From Desmodus rotundus (lineage: Eukaryota; Chordata; Mammalia; Chiroptera; Phyllostomidae), in assembly GCF_022682495.2 (NCBI RefSeq), contig NW_026527276.1, forward strand, positions 33,499 through 97,498: a stretch of DNA of 64,000 nucleotides, given 5' to 3'. A program made the translations under genes and the position numbers. Below are positions 11,395 to 23,528 of this stretch, piece by piece; the first letter of the stretch is position 1; each line of letters opens with the position of its first letter. The notes below the pieces were generated by a model. That model had not been told where the DNA came from and searched no databases. It saw nothing but the letters and a program-made list of their open reading frames with translations.

Positions 11395-12077
11395 GTCAAA
11401 TGGTAGAAAATATTTGTAACATGTATATCTCAGAAAGGACTTGTATTAAACAGAATTAAAAAAATAAACAAAAAACTCTAACAACTCAATAACATATTCT
11501 AACTTCTAAAAACATACACAAAAGATCTCAAAACTTTTCACAAAAGAAGACAGCTGAAGAGCCAGTCAATAAACGTGAACTAACATCTTTAGTTCTTAGG
11601 GAAAAGCAAATCAAGAGCAGGGGTGACAAAACCACAGGGTCAGAAAAGAGATGAGTGACTGTGGGGGTGAAGTAGGGGGGGGATAACCACGCAGGGGCAG
11701 GAAGGGCTGATGGAGATATTCTGCATCTTCACTGTGCTGCTGGTGGTTATGAGACCTTGAATTCATGGTCAAACCTTGTAACATTGTTTGCTACTGATCT
11801 CCATAGTTCACCTTCATTTTTATCATGAAACTACCTTATTGGTCACAGTGGTTTTACAATCAATCATGTGATATAGAATAATTAATACATAATTAAAAAA
11901 CCTGATCTATAAGCCATATAACTAAAAAGAAACAAATTGTGATGTTGAATCATACATTTTGATAGTGGAATTAATTTGTCAATATTTTCTGTGACTGATC
12001 GAGGATTAACACTTCGGTTATCTAGTTCACTTTCTGATGATTAAAAATGTCACCGCTTAAAAACTAAGCTAAATTTA

Positions 12078-14015
12078 GGACTTCCAGCCCAGATGGAGGC
12101 GTAGGTAGACACACTGCACCTCCTTGCACAATCAAAAGAAGGACAACAATTTAAAAACAAAAAACGAGAACTGACAGAAAATCGAACTGTATGGAAGTCC
12201 AACAACCAAGGAGATAAAGAAGAAACATTCATCCAGACCGGTAGGAAGGGTGGAGATGGGCAGGCAGGGCAGAGAGGACTAACAGCAAGGAGGCGGCTGG
12301 CAGACCCAGTGAGGTGGTGGATTGTGGAGCAGGGTGGGCAAAGCTGCAGCTGGCGGGAGAGGCAGCAGCTGGTGGACCCTGCAACAGACCTCACAACCCA
12401 GGGCTCCAGCTTGGGGAAATAAAGCCTCAAAGCTCTGATTGAAAACACCTGTGGGGGTTGAGGAGCCAGTGGGAGAAACTCCCAGCCTCATAGGAGAGTT
12501 TGTTGGAAAGACCCACAGGGTCCTAGAATGTACACAAACCCACCCACTCGGGAAGCAGCACTAGAGGGGCCAATTTGATTGTGGGTAGTGGAGGGAGTGC
12601 CTGAAAACGGACAGAGTGGAGCAAGCGCCATTGCTCCCTATCGGCCCCTCCCGCATATACAGCATCACAGTGCAAGGACATGGGTTGCCCCTCCCTGGTG
12701 AACATCTAAGGCTCCGCCCCTTTACGTAACAGGCATGCCAAGACAAAAAAAAAAAAAAGGCCCAAATGAAAGAACAGATCAAAGCTCCAGAAAAAACACA
12801 ACTAAGCAACGAAGAGATAGCCAGCCTATCAGATGCACAGTTCAAAACACTGGTAATCAGGAAGCTCACAGAATTGGTTGAATTTGGTCACAAATTAGAT
12901 GAAAAAACGAAGGCTATGCTAAGAGAAAAAAGGAAAATGTACAGGGAACCAATAGTGATGGAAAGGAAAATGGAATTTAAATCAACGGTGTGGACCAGAA
13001 GGAAAAAAGAAACATCCAACCAGAAGAGAATGAAGAAACAAGTATTCAAAAAATGAAGAGAGGCTTAGGAACCTCCAAGACATCTTTAAATGTTCCAACA
13101 TCTGAATTATAGAGGTACCAGAAGGAGAAGAGGAACGGCAAAAAGTTGTAAACTTATTTGGTTAACAAATGCTTATTTGTAAACAAATAATGAAGGAGAA
13201 CTTCCCCAGTCTGGCAAAGGAAACAGACTTCCAGGAAGTCCAGGAAGCTCAGAGAGTCCCAAAGAAGCTGGACCCAAGGAGGAACACACCAAGGCACATC
13301 ATAATTACATTACCCAAGATTAAAAATAAGGAGAGAATCTTACAAGCAGCAAGATAAAAGGACACAGTTACCTACAAAGGAGTTCCCATAAGACTGTCAG
13401 CTGATTTCTCCAAAGAGACCTTACAGGCAAGAAGGGGCTGGCAAGAAGTATTCCAAGTCATGAAAGGCAAGGACCTACATACAAGATTACTGTATCCAGC
13501 AAAGCTATCATTTAGAATGGAAGGGCAGATAAAGTGCTTCTCAGATAAGGTCAAGTTAAAGGAGTTCATCATCACCAAGCCCTTACTATATGAAATGTTA
13601 AAGGGATTTATCTACGAAAAGGAAGATAAAAAATGTGAACAGTAAAAATGACAGCAAACTCATAGTTATTAACAACCACACCTAAAACAAAAACAAAAGC
13701 AAACTAAGCAAACCACCAGAACAGGAACAGAACCACAGAAATGGAGATCACATGGAGGGTTATCAATAGGGGATTAGGAGGGGGAGAGAGAGGGGAAAGG
13801 TACAGAGAATAAGTAGCATAAATGGTAGGAAGAAAATAGACAGGAGGAGGGTAAGAATAGTATAGGAAATGTAGAAGCCAAAGAACTTATATGTATGACC
13901 CATGGACATGAACTATTGGGGGGGAATGTGAATGGAGGCGGGTGAGCAGGATGGAGTGGCGTGAAGGGGGGGAAATGGGACAACTGTAATAGCATAATCA
14001 ATAAAATATATTAAA
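12078..14015 (+). mobile_element. HAL1-like copy D
   Basis: Plus-strand ORF1-only element of about 1.94 kb including tail, with a 19-bp target duplication (aaaaactaagctaaattta, 12059-12077 and 14016-14034). 5' UTR 12078-12765, ORF1 from 12766, 3' UTR from about 13650. ORF1 has a frameshift about 55 codons in, shared with copy F, and a small local duplication near 13150-13190. There is no ORF2. Confidence 0.88.
12766..13645 (+). pseudogene. Broken L1-type ORF1 of copy D
   Basis: Starts MKEQIKAPEKTQLSNEEIAS. It is in frame to about residue 54, then a one-base loss in an A-rich run shifts the frame. The C-terminal ORF1 sequence is recognisable again in other frames (for example KLSFRMEGQIKCFSDKVKL at about 13498-13560). 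Non-coding in its present state. Confidence 0.8.
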
Positions 14016-14234
14016 AAAAACTAAGCTAAATTTAAAGGGTGAATTTTTACTGCATGCGAATTATATCTCAAAGTCAAAAACAAGTAAGTCAGTGGGGCGA
14101 AACACAACACAGTACCACGGCACACTTACCAGGATGACGGCTGAAGGTAAAAAGTCAGAACACCGAGAGCTAACAGGGTGTCGGGCAACCAGAACTCTCA
14201 CAGGCTGCTGGGATGCAGAAACACTATAATCACT

Positions 14235-14640
14235 GTGAAAAGCTGGCTGCTTGCTTTCTAAAGTTCAGCGTACTCTTAACTGTATGACCCAGCAATTATG
14301 TCCCTGGGTATTTACCCAAGTGAACACATTTTTACAATGACGTACACCAATATTCACAGTAGCTTTACTCACAAAGCCAAAAACAGGAAACTACTCAAAA
14401 GTCCATCAACAGGCAACCAGGTGAACAAATTATGGTATATTCAACAAAATGCTACCCAGCAATAAAAAGAAATAAGCTACTGATTCAACATGGATCTCAA
14501 AACCAATCTGCTGAGTAAATAAAGTCAGACTTGAAAGTGTGTCCAGTATGGTTCCTTTCACATACAATTCTAGAAAATGCCAGTGAGTCTGTATGACACA
14601 AAGCAGGTCAGTGGTTATGTTTGCAGCACACATATCTGAC
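14235..14640 (+). repeat. Old L1 3' fragment
   Basis: Matches the L1 ORF2-end style (ctgggtatttacccaag, tcaacaggcaaccaggtgaac, aatgctacccagcaataaaaag). Highly decayed. Confidence 0.6.
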
Positions 14641-14779
14641 AAACTGTGCCTAGGTGGGGAGGGAGGGAGGGAGGAGCTGCACAGCAGTAGGAGGGAATTC
14701 TCAGAGGCGATGTGGTGATGGCTTCATGGGTATACACATCTGCAGGAACTCACCGAATGGTATACTTCACATGCATATA

Positions 14780-14955
14780 CAGTAAGTCCTCACTTACCAT
14801 CATCGACAGGTTCTGCGATGTTAAGCAAAATGAGGTATAACAAAACCAGTTTTACCATCAGCTAATTGATATAAAGAAGAGTTAAGTTCCTACAGCATGT
14901 CGTCAGCATTATATTGAAATGACATTATTTGAGGACCTGCTGTACTTTACTTTAC
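14780..14955. repeat. Unclassified mammalian repeat fragment
   Basis: The 'agtaagtcctcacttac...gataggttc'-like head and a 'gaggacctgctgta' end are partly complementary, as in a short terminal-inverted-repeat DNA transposon. The family is uncertain. Confidence 0.35.
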
Positions 14956-14999
14956 ATAAATGATACTTCAGTAAAGGCTTTTTTGTTTATTTTTTACTC

Positions 15000-15620
15000 T
15001 AAATACACCAGAGAATGGGGTTGGGGAGAGTTTTAATTTAATCACAGACATGAAGCAATTTAGTTTTATGTCTTTTTGAGAAATTACAAAAAGAAAAGAT
15101 AAGAGTTTTTAAAAGCACAGGGAACATAAGGCTTTATCCAATAAATTCAACAGATACTGTAATGTGTCTTGTTATTGTACAATGAACGCACTGGGGTGGG
15201 GAAGAACAGAGTGCAGAAAAATGAGAAAAGAACAACGGGGAGATGCAGTAACCGCCTCTGGCCGCACAGACTCACAACTGGACCTGGGGGCTTCATTCCT
15301 CCCCATCATATACTCTGAAACATCACCTGCCCTTTTAACCCTGGCTTTCATAGCCTCCCACCTAGGGGGAGTAACTGTTTGGACTGTGCATATCCAGCAG
15401 CATGGGAACGGAACAGAAGTTGCATAGCCCTGTATACACATCACCGTGCAGCTGAAAAGCTACACGTGAATAAAAAATAGTCATTTCAGTATTCTTAGGT
15501 TAGAGAAACTCACGGTGAAGCTTTTTAAATAAGGTAGTATAATTTTGCAATCTAAAGGATAACACCACTCTATCTATTTTGTAAAGTCAAATGAATTTTC
15601 TCAGTACGGAACACACAATG
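15000..15620. other. Intron 22 segment, nothing recognised
   Basis: Between the 14.8-kb repeat and the next L1 fragment. Open frames on both strands around 15164-15444 overlap each other and match no family known to me. Confidence 0.4.
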
Positions 15621-15639
15621 AGTTAGAGAGCTGGTACAT

Positions 15640-17150
15640 GAGTGCACACTATGTATACAATGTTATTTACAACTGCTCGAAAGAAAATGAAATACTTAGG
15701 TACACATTTAACAAAACATGGACAGGATCTCTATGCTGAAAACCACAAAATGTTGAAGAAGAAATCAAAGAAGGCCTAAAGACTCAGCATAGTAAAGATG
15801 TTATTTCTCTCCAAATTGATCTACAGTTTTAATGCAATTACTATCCAATTTTAACAAGGTTTTATGTAGACAGAGACAAGCTTATTCTAAAATTTATATG
15901 GAAAGGCACAGGCCCTAGAATGATAGCTAAAACGATCCTAACTTGAAGAAGAATAAATTAGGAAGAATCACTTTACCCGAAAGTGAGGCTTACCACACAG
16001 CTGCAACAATCAAGACGGGGTGGCACTGGCGGAGGGAGAGGCACGCAGAGCACTGGAGCAGAAGAGAGCGCTCAGAAACAGACCCACACCACACACAGCC
16101 AACCGAGGTCCAGAAAGCAAGAAGGTGGAGGAAGGACTGCCTTTCAACAAATGGTGCTGGAAGAGTGGACATCCGTAGGCAAAAAATAAACTGCAACCTA
16201 AATCTCACACCCTGTACAAAATTGAACTCAAACTGCATCAGGGACTTAAGTGTTAAATGTAAAATTATAAAACTTTTAGGAAAATAAAACAGGAGAAAAT
16301 CTTTGGAACCTAGAGTTAAACAGAGTTCTTACACTTAACACCAAAAGCACAATGAATCTAGAACACATAAAGAACTCTTAAAACTCAACAGTAAAGAAAA
16401 AAAAAAAACAATTAGGAAGTGGGCAAAGGAAATGAACAGACAATTCACCAAAGAACATATACAGATGGCAAATAAGCACATGAAAAGAGGCTCGATGTCA
16501 TCACCCATTATTAGGGAATGCAAGAATGGCCAAAATTAAAAAAAATAGTGACTACAGCAAACACAGCTGAAAATGTGGAGAAATTGGACCACTCATACAT
16601 TGCTGCTGGGAATGTAAAAGGGTACAACCCCTCTGGAAAAGTCTGTCAGTTCTTTGCAAAACTAACCATAGAATTACCATCTACTTATCATGAGCCAGCA
16701 GTTACATTCTGGGGCATTTACCTTAGAGAAATGAAAACCATGTTACGTTCTCACAAAAACTTGTACACAAATGTGCACAGCAGCTTCATTTGTAACATCC
16801 CACACCCAGAATCAACCCCACGTCCTTCAACAGTGAGTGGTTAAAGTGGCAGGGGGCACATGTGCGCCTGGAGTGGTGCCTGAGAGTAACGGGACCCACT
16901 GCGAACTAAGGCAGCAACTGGGAATCCCGCTTGTGAACGAAGCCAGTCCCAAAAGGTTATGCACTATTTGATTGTGTTTACTTAACACTTTTGAAATGGA
17001 GAACAGATCAGTGGATGGTGGGCTGGGGGTCACAGAGGGAGGCAGGCAGGTGTGGTTATAAAAGGGCAACATGAGTGATTCTTCCTGTGGTGAGCGAACT
17101 GTTTTGTACCTTGAATGTGCTGGTGGATACACAAAGCTACAAATGTGAAA
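15640..17150 (+). repeat. Degenerate L1 ORF2/3' fragment
   Basis: L1 ORF2 3' sequence (ccaattttaacaaggttttatg..., ttaggaaaataaaacaggagaaaat, ctgctgggaatgtaaaaggg) followed by L1 3' UTR-like sequence and a (CA)n run at about 17170-17187. Multiple stops. Confidence 0.7.
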
Positions 17151-17712
17151 AACTAGATACCACTAAGTACACACACACACACACATGCACAGGTAAAACT
17201 GGGGGTATCTGAATAAGGTGGAAGCATTGTATCCATGTCGATATCCTGGTCATAACACTGTTCTGTGGTTTTCTCAGCTGTTGCTAGTTAGGGAAGCTGG
17301 ATGGTGCAGGTGATCCATCTGCCACAGAACATGTACCAACGTGGGCACAGGCCGTGGCAATGGAACTAGAGCACAGTCTCTCCAGGGGAATGCAGCCACA
17401 CTCACGGAGACCCTCAGGTGTGTCTATCTGTCAACTCCTGCCTGTGGCTCAGGGGCCCAGAGAGCAGGTGAAACACTAGCATGTGTGGATGTCCCTGCTC
17501 ACTGGCCTTCTGTTCAGGAAGCTGGCAGCCCAAGCCAGGTCCTGTACTAGTGTCAGCTTCTGTCCCCTGAACTAATGAGTCCCACCACACCTCAGGAGTA
17601 CCCACCATCAGCCATGCAGATGTTGACTGGCTGAGAAGCAGACAACTCTCTCTAGGGGAAAAGGAGAATTTCCCTCCTATCATCACCTCCAACAACAGAA
17701 GTAAAGCCCAAC

Positions 17713-17835
17713 CTTTTGAGCTGGAGCACATTTTGGGCACTGGCACAAGGGGTGACAAAATTCAAGATCCGCAGCATCGACAGCGTCGTCCACATCATCC
17801 GGGTCCTCTTCTGTCCACTCCAAAAGGTAACGCAC
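17713..17835 (-). CDS. ANKRD27: ANKRD27 exon 22 (second VPS29-binding Cys motif; residues 685-725)
   Basis: 123 nt, phase 0/0. It starts VRYLLEWTEEDPDDVDDAVD and contains CHPLCQCPKC at about residues 711-720, the second HPLCxCxxC zinc 'fingernail'. All four cysteines are present. The acidic stretch before it (EEDPDDVDD) is conserved in character. Donor AAG|GTTGGG is weak; acceptor ACACCAG. Confidence 0.97.
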
Positions 17836-19898
17836 CTGGTGTTGCAGAGTAAAGAGAAATCGGGGCTCAAAACTCATCTTAGCTCCTTTACAAGCTACAG
17901 TTTCTTAATCTATCTCTCTTTCCCTCTCTCCCTCCGACCCTACCTCTCTCTCACTCTGACAGCTGCTGCTCACGAAGAGTCCAGGGGTCACAGGTAATCA
18001 ACCCTTTCTAAGCCCTCTTCATGGTGGGTAGGTTAAGCTACCATTTCTGTAGCTTGTGTTAGAGGTTCTTTTTTCCTATCTTAAAAAAGGGCCAAAGTGG
18101 TGCCGCTTTAAAACCCTGGTCCTGGAGCATTTGACAAGTCCCTTCTCTTTTATCTAAAAAGAGATAAAATCACTTTCAAAAACCAGCCCCTCCCTTTTCC
18201 CCTGGGAGGGAACTCAGTGCCAGAGGCCAATAATGTGCTCAGGGCTACATAGACAGGAAGCGGTGGCTACAACCCCACACCACTGTCCTTCCCACTGCCA
18301 TGCACTAGCCCCCCCGGCTGAGAGCATGGATAAGAGCCCCAACAGATCAGATTCATGTCCCAGTGAAGACTAGTTTCGGGAATGTTAAGTTTGAGAAAAG
18401 AAAATCTAAGTGCATACCTAGGCCTGGTCCTAATCACTGAGGAAGTCAGCATGTGCCTACAGGGGCTGACACAGGGCTCCAGGGATCCCTCTTTGACCCA
18501 AGGCGTCTCTCCTCCAGATCCCTTTGCTTCCCAGACAACAGATACCGGTCAGGGTGGAAACACCAGGGCCTTGACTGAGGGGCCTCACCTGCCAGGCTAG
18601 CTGAGAGAGACCAAGGGTTCGCTTGTTGAGAACAGGGGAATAGGGAGAGGGGCAGGTGGCCCCAGGCATGGCGCTGGAAGCTCTTGCATATGTATATTAG
18701 TTTGGATGTAGATTAGATTAGTCCTCATGGCACTGGGCAGTGTGTCTGCCAACCTCCTTCTGAGTGACCTCAGCTCTCTCACCACCCACAGAAGGAAGAA
18801 GAGAGCATACATGTCACAACACAGGGACTGTAATAATGTCTTCTCCACACAGCCTATCCCACTGGCTCACACCATGGCTCTCAGGGCACCTAACAACGTC
18901 CGTATGACGTCCGCCTTTGCTTAATGCTGGGTTCTCCTGGGGCCACTCTCAGGGGAGGAGCGGTGCCATGTCAGCCAGATGCAGACACATGACGGCACAG
19001 TGGATTCACAGTGGCCTCCAGGCAAAGACTCACACACTAAGGACCACACTCGGATCTCACTATCTCTGAGGCTGTTATAATCAGACCCCGTAATTTTCGT
19101 CCACCACTTAAACTTGATCATCAGCAGAAAGCACTCTTGAAACACACATTGTGGTAAAGCTCTCTTGTAACCTCCTCATTTGCTGAGCACCTAGTTTACT
19201 CGTCCTTTTACAGTGGAGGACAAAACAAATCCCTTTCAGGAAGCCAAAGGCAGGCCAGGGAAATTGCCTGTGGGGATCTTGTGGAGGCAACCTCGACCCT
19301 CCAGTGATCTCATCATAGAGGTGCCCTGCTACTTGACAGTGAGGGTCAGCACAGACACCTTCCCTCCCACCCAGTCATCCTCAACAGGTCCCCCCAGATC
19401 AGTCATCACCACCTGGGCCAGACACCTGCTCAGGACTCCTTGGAGCCCCAGGCCTCAGGTGTCCCAGGTGTCCCAGCTGTCCGCAACTTCTGCAGGGCCA
19501 CACTAACACTCTCTGCACTCTGCCCGCACCTCTGCCACCTCCTCCTTACCCTCAACCCCGTCTGCTCACTTTGCTCCTGGCTAGTGGGCCCAGGCTTTGA
19601 GCCCACACTCTGTGACCTCGATGTGGGCTGGTCTCTTGCCAACACCTCACCACCCTCACATATGAATGTCTAAGAGGCATGGACATGCTCATTATGTGGC
19701 TTTCTGTCCACTTGTCTCATTACTTGTGGGAGAAACATCACATTGCCATCACCAAATGATTATTAAATACACCATCTTCTGTGTGAGAGTGCGCACAAGG
19801 AAGCCACATGGCCCCGAACTGAGCTGCAGACAAGAAGCAGAAGTACAGCAGCTTTAAATTGAAAGCAAGTTTTTAAAAACGAACTTCTACAAACTCAC
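17836..19898. other. Intron 21, no element recognised
   Basis: Mostly unique intronic sequence. A Tyr/Thr-rich pyrimidine stretch follows the exon 22 acceptor (17890-17960 on plus). I see no gene or young repeat; overlapping open frames on both strands have no family resemblance. Confidence 0.45.
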
Positions 19899-19943
19899 CA
19901 TTTCTAGATCTCCATCAGCAACTGCTCTTAAAAGTTTTTCTAC
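19899..19943 (-). CDS. ANKRD27: ANKRD27 exon 21 (residues 670-684)
   Basis: 45 nt microexon, phase 0/0. It encodes VEKLLRAVADGDLEM, the first helix of an ankyrin-type repeat continued in exon 22. Acceptor TTTATTAAG, donor GTGAGTT. A Ves SINE begins only about 65 bp upstream of its acceptor. Confidence 0.97.
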
Positions 19944-20008
19944 CTTAATAAAAGGAAAAAGAATGTTAGAAAAATACTTTAAATAAAATAATAATAAACA
20001 CAGTAAGT

Positions 20009-20185
20009 CCTGGCCAGGGAGCTCCGTTGGTTGGAGTGCCATCCTGATATGCCGAGGTTGAGGTCGGGGCGCGCACAAGAAGCAACCAACAAGTGCATAA
20101 ATAAGCGGAACAACAAATCCATGTCCCCCCCCCCGCCCTTCCTTTCTCTCTAAAATCAATTAATAAAAAATAAAAATAAAAACAA
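20009..20185 (+). mobile_element. Ves SINE (diverged), plus orientation
   Basis: Head 'ggccagggagctccgttggttggagtgcc', C-rich run and A-rich tail. It lies upstream of the exon 21 acceptor and opposite in orientation to the three Ves copies that follow. Confidence 0.75.
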
Positions 20186-20226
20186 CATTCTGAAAGCCTA
20201 GTAGCTTTCATTTGTTTTTTTCCCCT

Positions 20227-20419
20227 AAGATTTTATTTATTTTTAGAGAGAGGAAAAGGGAGGGAGAAAGAGGGAGAGAAATATTGAATGGTTGCCTCTC
20301 ACATGCCCCCAGCTGAGGATATGGCCTACAATCCAGGCATGTGCCCTGAATGGGAATCGAACCGGCAACCTTCTGGTTCACCAGCCGGCACTCAATCCAC
20401 TGAGCCACACCAGCCAGGG
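20227..20419 (-). mobile_element. Ves SINE
   Basis: Minus orientation: T-rich tail at left, then cttctggttcaccagccgg and gccacaccagccagggt, the reverse complement of the tRNA-like head. The flanks carry 'tcatttgt' on both sides. Confidence 0.9.
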
Positions 20420-20432
20420 TTCATTTGTCTTT

Positions 20433-20653
20433 TTAAAAACGATTGTATTTATTTATTTTTAGAGGGGAAGGGAGAAAGAAAAAGAGGGAGAGAAACATTA
20501 ATATGAAAGAGAAACATTGATTGGTTGCCTCTTGTACACCCCCAACCAGGGACCTGGCCTGCAACCCAGGCATGTGCCCTGACTGGGAATCAAACCAGCA
20601 ACCTTTCAGTTTGTGGGACGATGACCAACCCACTGAGCCACACCAGTCAGGGC
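20433..20653 (-). mobile_element. Ves SINE
   Basis: Minus orientation, immediately beside the previous copy and sharing the 'tcatttgtct' flank, so two Ves copies entered the same target. Ends gagccacaccagtcagggct. Confidence 0.9.
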
Positions 20654-20694
20654 TCATTTGTCTCTTGATTTATGGAGTCTTGATTCAGTATCTT

Positions 20695-20915
20695 CTTTAA
20701 AATTTTTTTAAAAATGTGATTATTGATTTTAGAGAGAGAAGAAGGGGGAGAGGAGGAGAAAGAGAGAGAGAAAAACATCAATTGGTTGCCTCCCATATGC
20801 GTCCCAACTAAGGACTGAACCCACAACCTAGGTATGTACCCTGACCAGGAATCGCATCCCCAGCCTTTTGGTGTATGGGACGATGCTCTAACCAACTGAG
20901 CCACACCACGCAGAG
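20695..20915 (-). mobile_element. Ves SINE
   Basis: Minus orientation with a 16-bp target duplication (cttgattcagtatctt, 20679-20694 and 20916-20931). Confidence 0.92.
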
Positions 20916-21871
20916 CTTGATTCAGTATCTTTCAAAGATATCCCTAATACTGCTCAGACAAGGACATCCTAGGAGGTGCTAGTGTGCACTGAACCCATAC
21001 CACTTAAGGTCTATAAAATGACATTGCTATTTATGTGGCAAAGTGAGATGATGGCCACCTTGAAACACAAGCCCTCCCTTGGAAGCCAGCCACCCTTTAG
21101 AACTGCCTATATTCAGTTCTTATTATCTGCCAGCTGAGGGTACATGAGGGGGATGTCCCTCCCATGAATGAGCCCAGGTCTCTGTCAGACTCTGGAGTGT
21201 GTCTCTTGGTTTTCTTTGCTATGCTTTTGCATCGAGCTAAGCTTGACAAGTCCTCCAACAGCAAGTCAGAGCTTGCGGGGTAATGGGGGGGGGTCTCAGG
21301 TAGAGTCAGTGAGGGTTCCCCTCCGCAGGGGAATGAGAGGAGGTGGCACACCATGCAATGGCTGTAAGCTGGTGATGGACAAACTCTAAGACAGATTAAA
21401 TGGGGAAAAAAAAAACAGGCTCTAAATCAGCTTTTCCAAAACACAATGTGTGAATGCATGTAAACGTCTACAGAAACTTTGCAAGAAGCCAGGAAGGACC
21501 CAGCTCAGGTTGACAGGGGTGCTTATAGAGTGGGAGACAAGGGCAGAGAAAATTTACTTTGTAAAATGATTTTACATCAGTGGAGCTATAAGGTGACTTG
21601 TACTTTTCTCAGAATTTCCTCTTGCCCTCACACACACCCACTGTCCTCAAAGCAAAGAGCTGCAGAGAGAGCAGACCGTGAAGGGCGAGCAAGGCGAGGA
21701 CACCCTGGGCTCCTCTCCAGGGTGCTGCCGCCGTCGCTGCAGATGCGGCTGTCGCAATCGTGGCGAGCTGGTCCACTGGGCGGCTCTCGTCAGGCCCTGG
21801 CTCTTTAACCAGTGCCATAACACAGGGCCATGCAGCCCCCCTTTCACCCTCCCCTTGCCTGGTGGCCTCAC

Positions 21872-21991
21872 CTCTCGGTAGTCCTTCTTGGGCTCCTCTT
21901 GTCTGGAGGTGGTGGACACAGAGGAGAAGCTGGAGGTGGAGGACCCCTGGCTGATGGAGTCCATGGAATGCTGAGGGGGTGGCACAGGGAC
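21872..21991 (-). CDS. ANKRD27: ANKRD27 exon 20 (Ser-rich linker; residues 630-669)
   Basis: 120 nt, phase 0/0. It encodes MDSISQGSSTSSFSSVSTTS and ends QEEPKKDYRE. It is a Ser/Thr-rich unstructured linker between the two ankyrin blocks; in the human protein the region around residues 658-707 contacts VAMP7. Acceptor TTTGCTGCAG, donor GTGAGG. Overlapping long open frames on the other strand here are chance. Confidence 0.96.
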
Positions 21992-22084
21992 CTGCAGCAA
22001 AGCAGCCCAACAAGAGAAGAGACAGGTGAGGGCCAGTGAGGATGCCCTGGTCATGAATAGAGCCAAGGAGGACAGCCCTATCCA

Positions 22085-22090
22085 CTTACC
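22085..22090. repeat. Provirus target-site duplication, 5' copy
   Basis: cttacc. On the minus strand it reads GGTAAG. Together with the antisense LTR end it forms CAG|GTAAGT, a consensus donor (exon side 22092-22090, intron side from 22089). Confidence 0.93.
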
Positions 22091-22648
22091 TGTGGGGAAC
22101 CGTTCCAAGCGTGGGAAATGTGGCTCAGCCCCCACTTGGAAAACCAGTGGGGAGCGAAGTTGGCGGGCAGGACCCACGTCCATGGATAAGTTCTCCAGTG
22201 GGAAATCAGGCCTGCATTGTACTTAGACTGCTATGAGACTTGCTCTTGCTAACTCCCTCACCCTGAATTGAGGAAGCAAATGTTTACTGAGTATCCTTAT
22301 CTTCCCAGAATCTGGGCAAACCCCCCAGGTATGGGACAAAGTCTTTTCGACCATTTCTCCTTTTACATTGCAAATATCCCCCTTTGATGTACTCAGCGAC
22401 ATCCTCTCCTGTGTCTGCAAAGATAACCACCCCAAAGAAACCTATGAATAATAAATGAGGACCATGTTTGATGTAGGAGGCCTAGAAAAACAATAAAGCC
22501 TGTCCAGTCGGGGGTGAAGGGGTCTCTCTCTAACTTGGAGAGTGGCCACGTAGCCCCTTTTCCCCCACCGGATTTCTATAGTCCGTGTGTATGTGTGTTT
22601 GAATACTGAAACCTCAACAGCAGATCTTGCGGGACGAGATCTGCATCA
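22091..22648 (+). repeat. 5' LTR
   Basis: 558 bp, TGTGGGGAACC...TCA. Polyadenylation signal AATAAA at 22492-22497. It differs from the 3' LTR at seven bases, four of them in the last 20 bases, and lacks a 4-base A insertion near 22250. Confidence 0.95.
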
Positions 22649-22650
22649 AC

Positions 22651-22670
22651 TGGAGCCCAGGAACAGGGAC
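22651..22670 (+). promoter_or_regulatory. Primer-binding site, tRNA-Lys type, imperfect
   Basis: Two bases after the 5' LTR: tggagcccaggaacagggac. It resembles the tRNA-Lys3 site with one substitution and a two-base insertion. Assignment is by resemblance. Confidence 0.65.
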
Positions 22671-23528
22671 CCAGGGCTCCGAGCCGCAGTTGTGGTCAAT
22701 ACACCAACTTCGTGGGATTTGCGCGCAATAGCCCAGGTAAGGGCAGACGGCACCGAGCGCTTTTCGGTTATGCCGTAGGGTGTATTGGATTCAGGGGAAA
22801 AGGGGTTTCTTTCCAAGGTCGCGCTCTCTTGCCACCGCTTTACAACTGCACTTTCTTCAGTAAGCAGTAGCCTTGCTCTTTCTCCCAACTAGGTCTAGGC
22901 TTGGGAGAAAGAGCAAAGACTTTTTCTTTAATCAGCTTTAAAAACAGCAACTAGTTACAGGGATATTTTAAACAAGCTGCTTCTTGCGGTCCTTTCGATT
23001 CTTGCCTTTTCGATCCGTCTGCCTGCATAGGGAAAAGTGGATAGGAAATGAGGGTTTCGGTTTCGGCCGGACTCCGAAGATCGCTTTCCAGAAGAATTTA
23101 ACGTTAGTCACAGGTTTTGTATGAGAGCCTTTGGCATTCGCCAAGCTCCGAAGACAAAAGGCACTTCCTCCCCTCGGCCTGAGAAATCAGGTGTTCCCAC
23201 GTGAGTCGGGACCTTGCGAGGGTGTCTGGGATCAATTCCCGAGACGTGCAGGGGCCTTACAGGGACCTCCAACATCACCTAATCTAACTTCTGATTCATC
23301 TAGGGAAGCCCCTTCCTCGCGGTTCTAAACGCTTGGGGAGTACCCGAGACCCATAAGCAGGGTTAGGGCACTCGGAAAGTCCGGTGCTCCTCTCCCTGAC
23401 GGTCTTTCACCAACAGCACATTTCGACCCACACTCTATCCCTTAACAGTTAACTAGTTAGGGTTCAGCATAAGTGACGTGATCTGAGGGGACAAGAATCG
23501 AAAGTTAAAAGCCTTTTTACTAGCAAGA
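22671..23528 (+). other. Proviral leader
   Basis: About 860 bp between the primer-binding site and the gag start, non-coding, moderately GC-rich. A packaging signal would be expected here but I cannot point to one. Confidence 0.5.

Larger units (their letters stand above)
10190..11640 (+). mobile_element. Old L1 ORF2 fragment, split by a retrocopy
   Basis: Two pieces of L1 ORF2 3' region (about 10190-10420 and 11393-11640) that read as one continuous L1 stretch once the 10421-11392 segment is removed. The first part ends near 'ctaagaaaatga' and the second resumes 'gtcaaatggtagaaaat'. No open frame survives. Confidence 0.65.

Noticed and set aside
15164..15444. Overlapping 87- and 90-codon frames on opposite strands
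   Set aside because: No similarity that I recognise, no splice or promoter context; mutual shadows in intron 22.
17172..17190. (CA)n run as a regulatory element
   Set aside because: Short ordinary microsatellite next to an old L1 3' end.
20227..20915. Regularly spaced similar blocks that could suggest a CRISPR-like array
   Set aside because: These are three separate Ves SINEs of about 200 bp with target duplications; this is a mammalian genome.
21609..22183. 158- and 178-codon minus-strand frames
   Set aside because: They read through exon 20 into both introns. Only 21872-21991 is supported, by splice sites and by family similarity.
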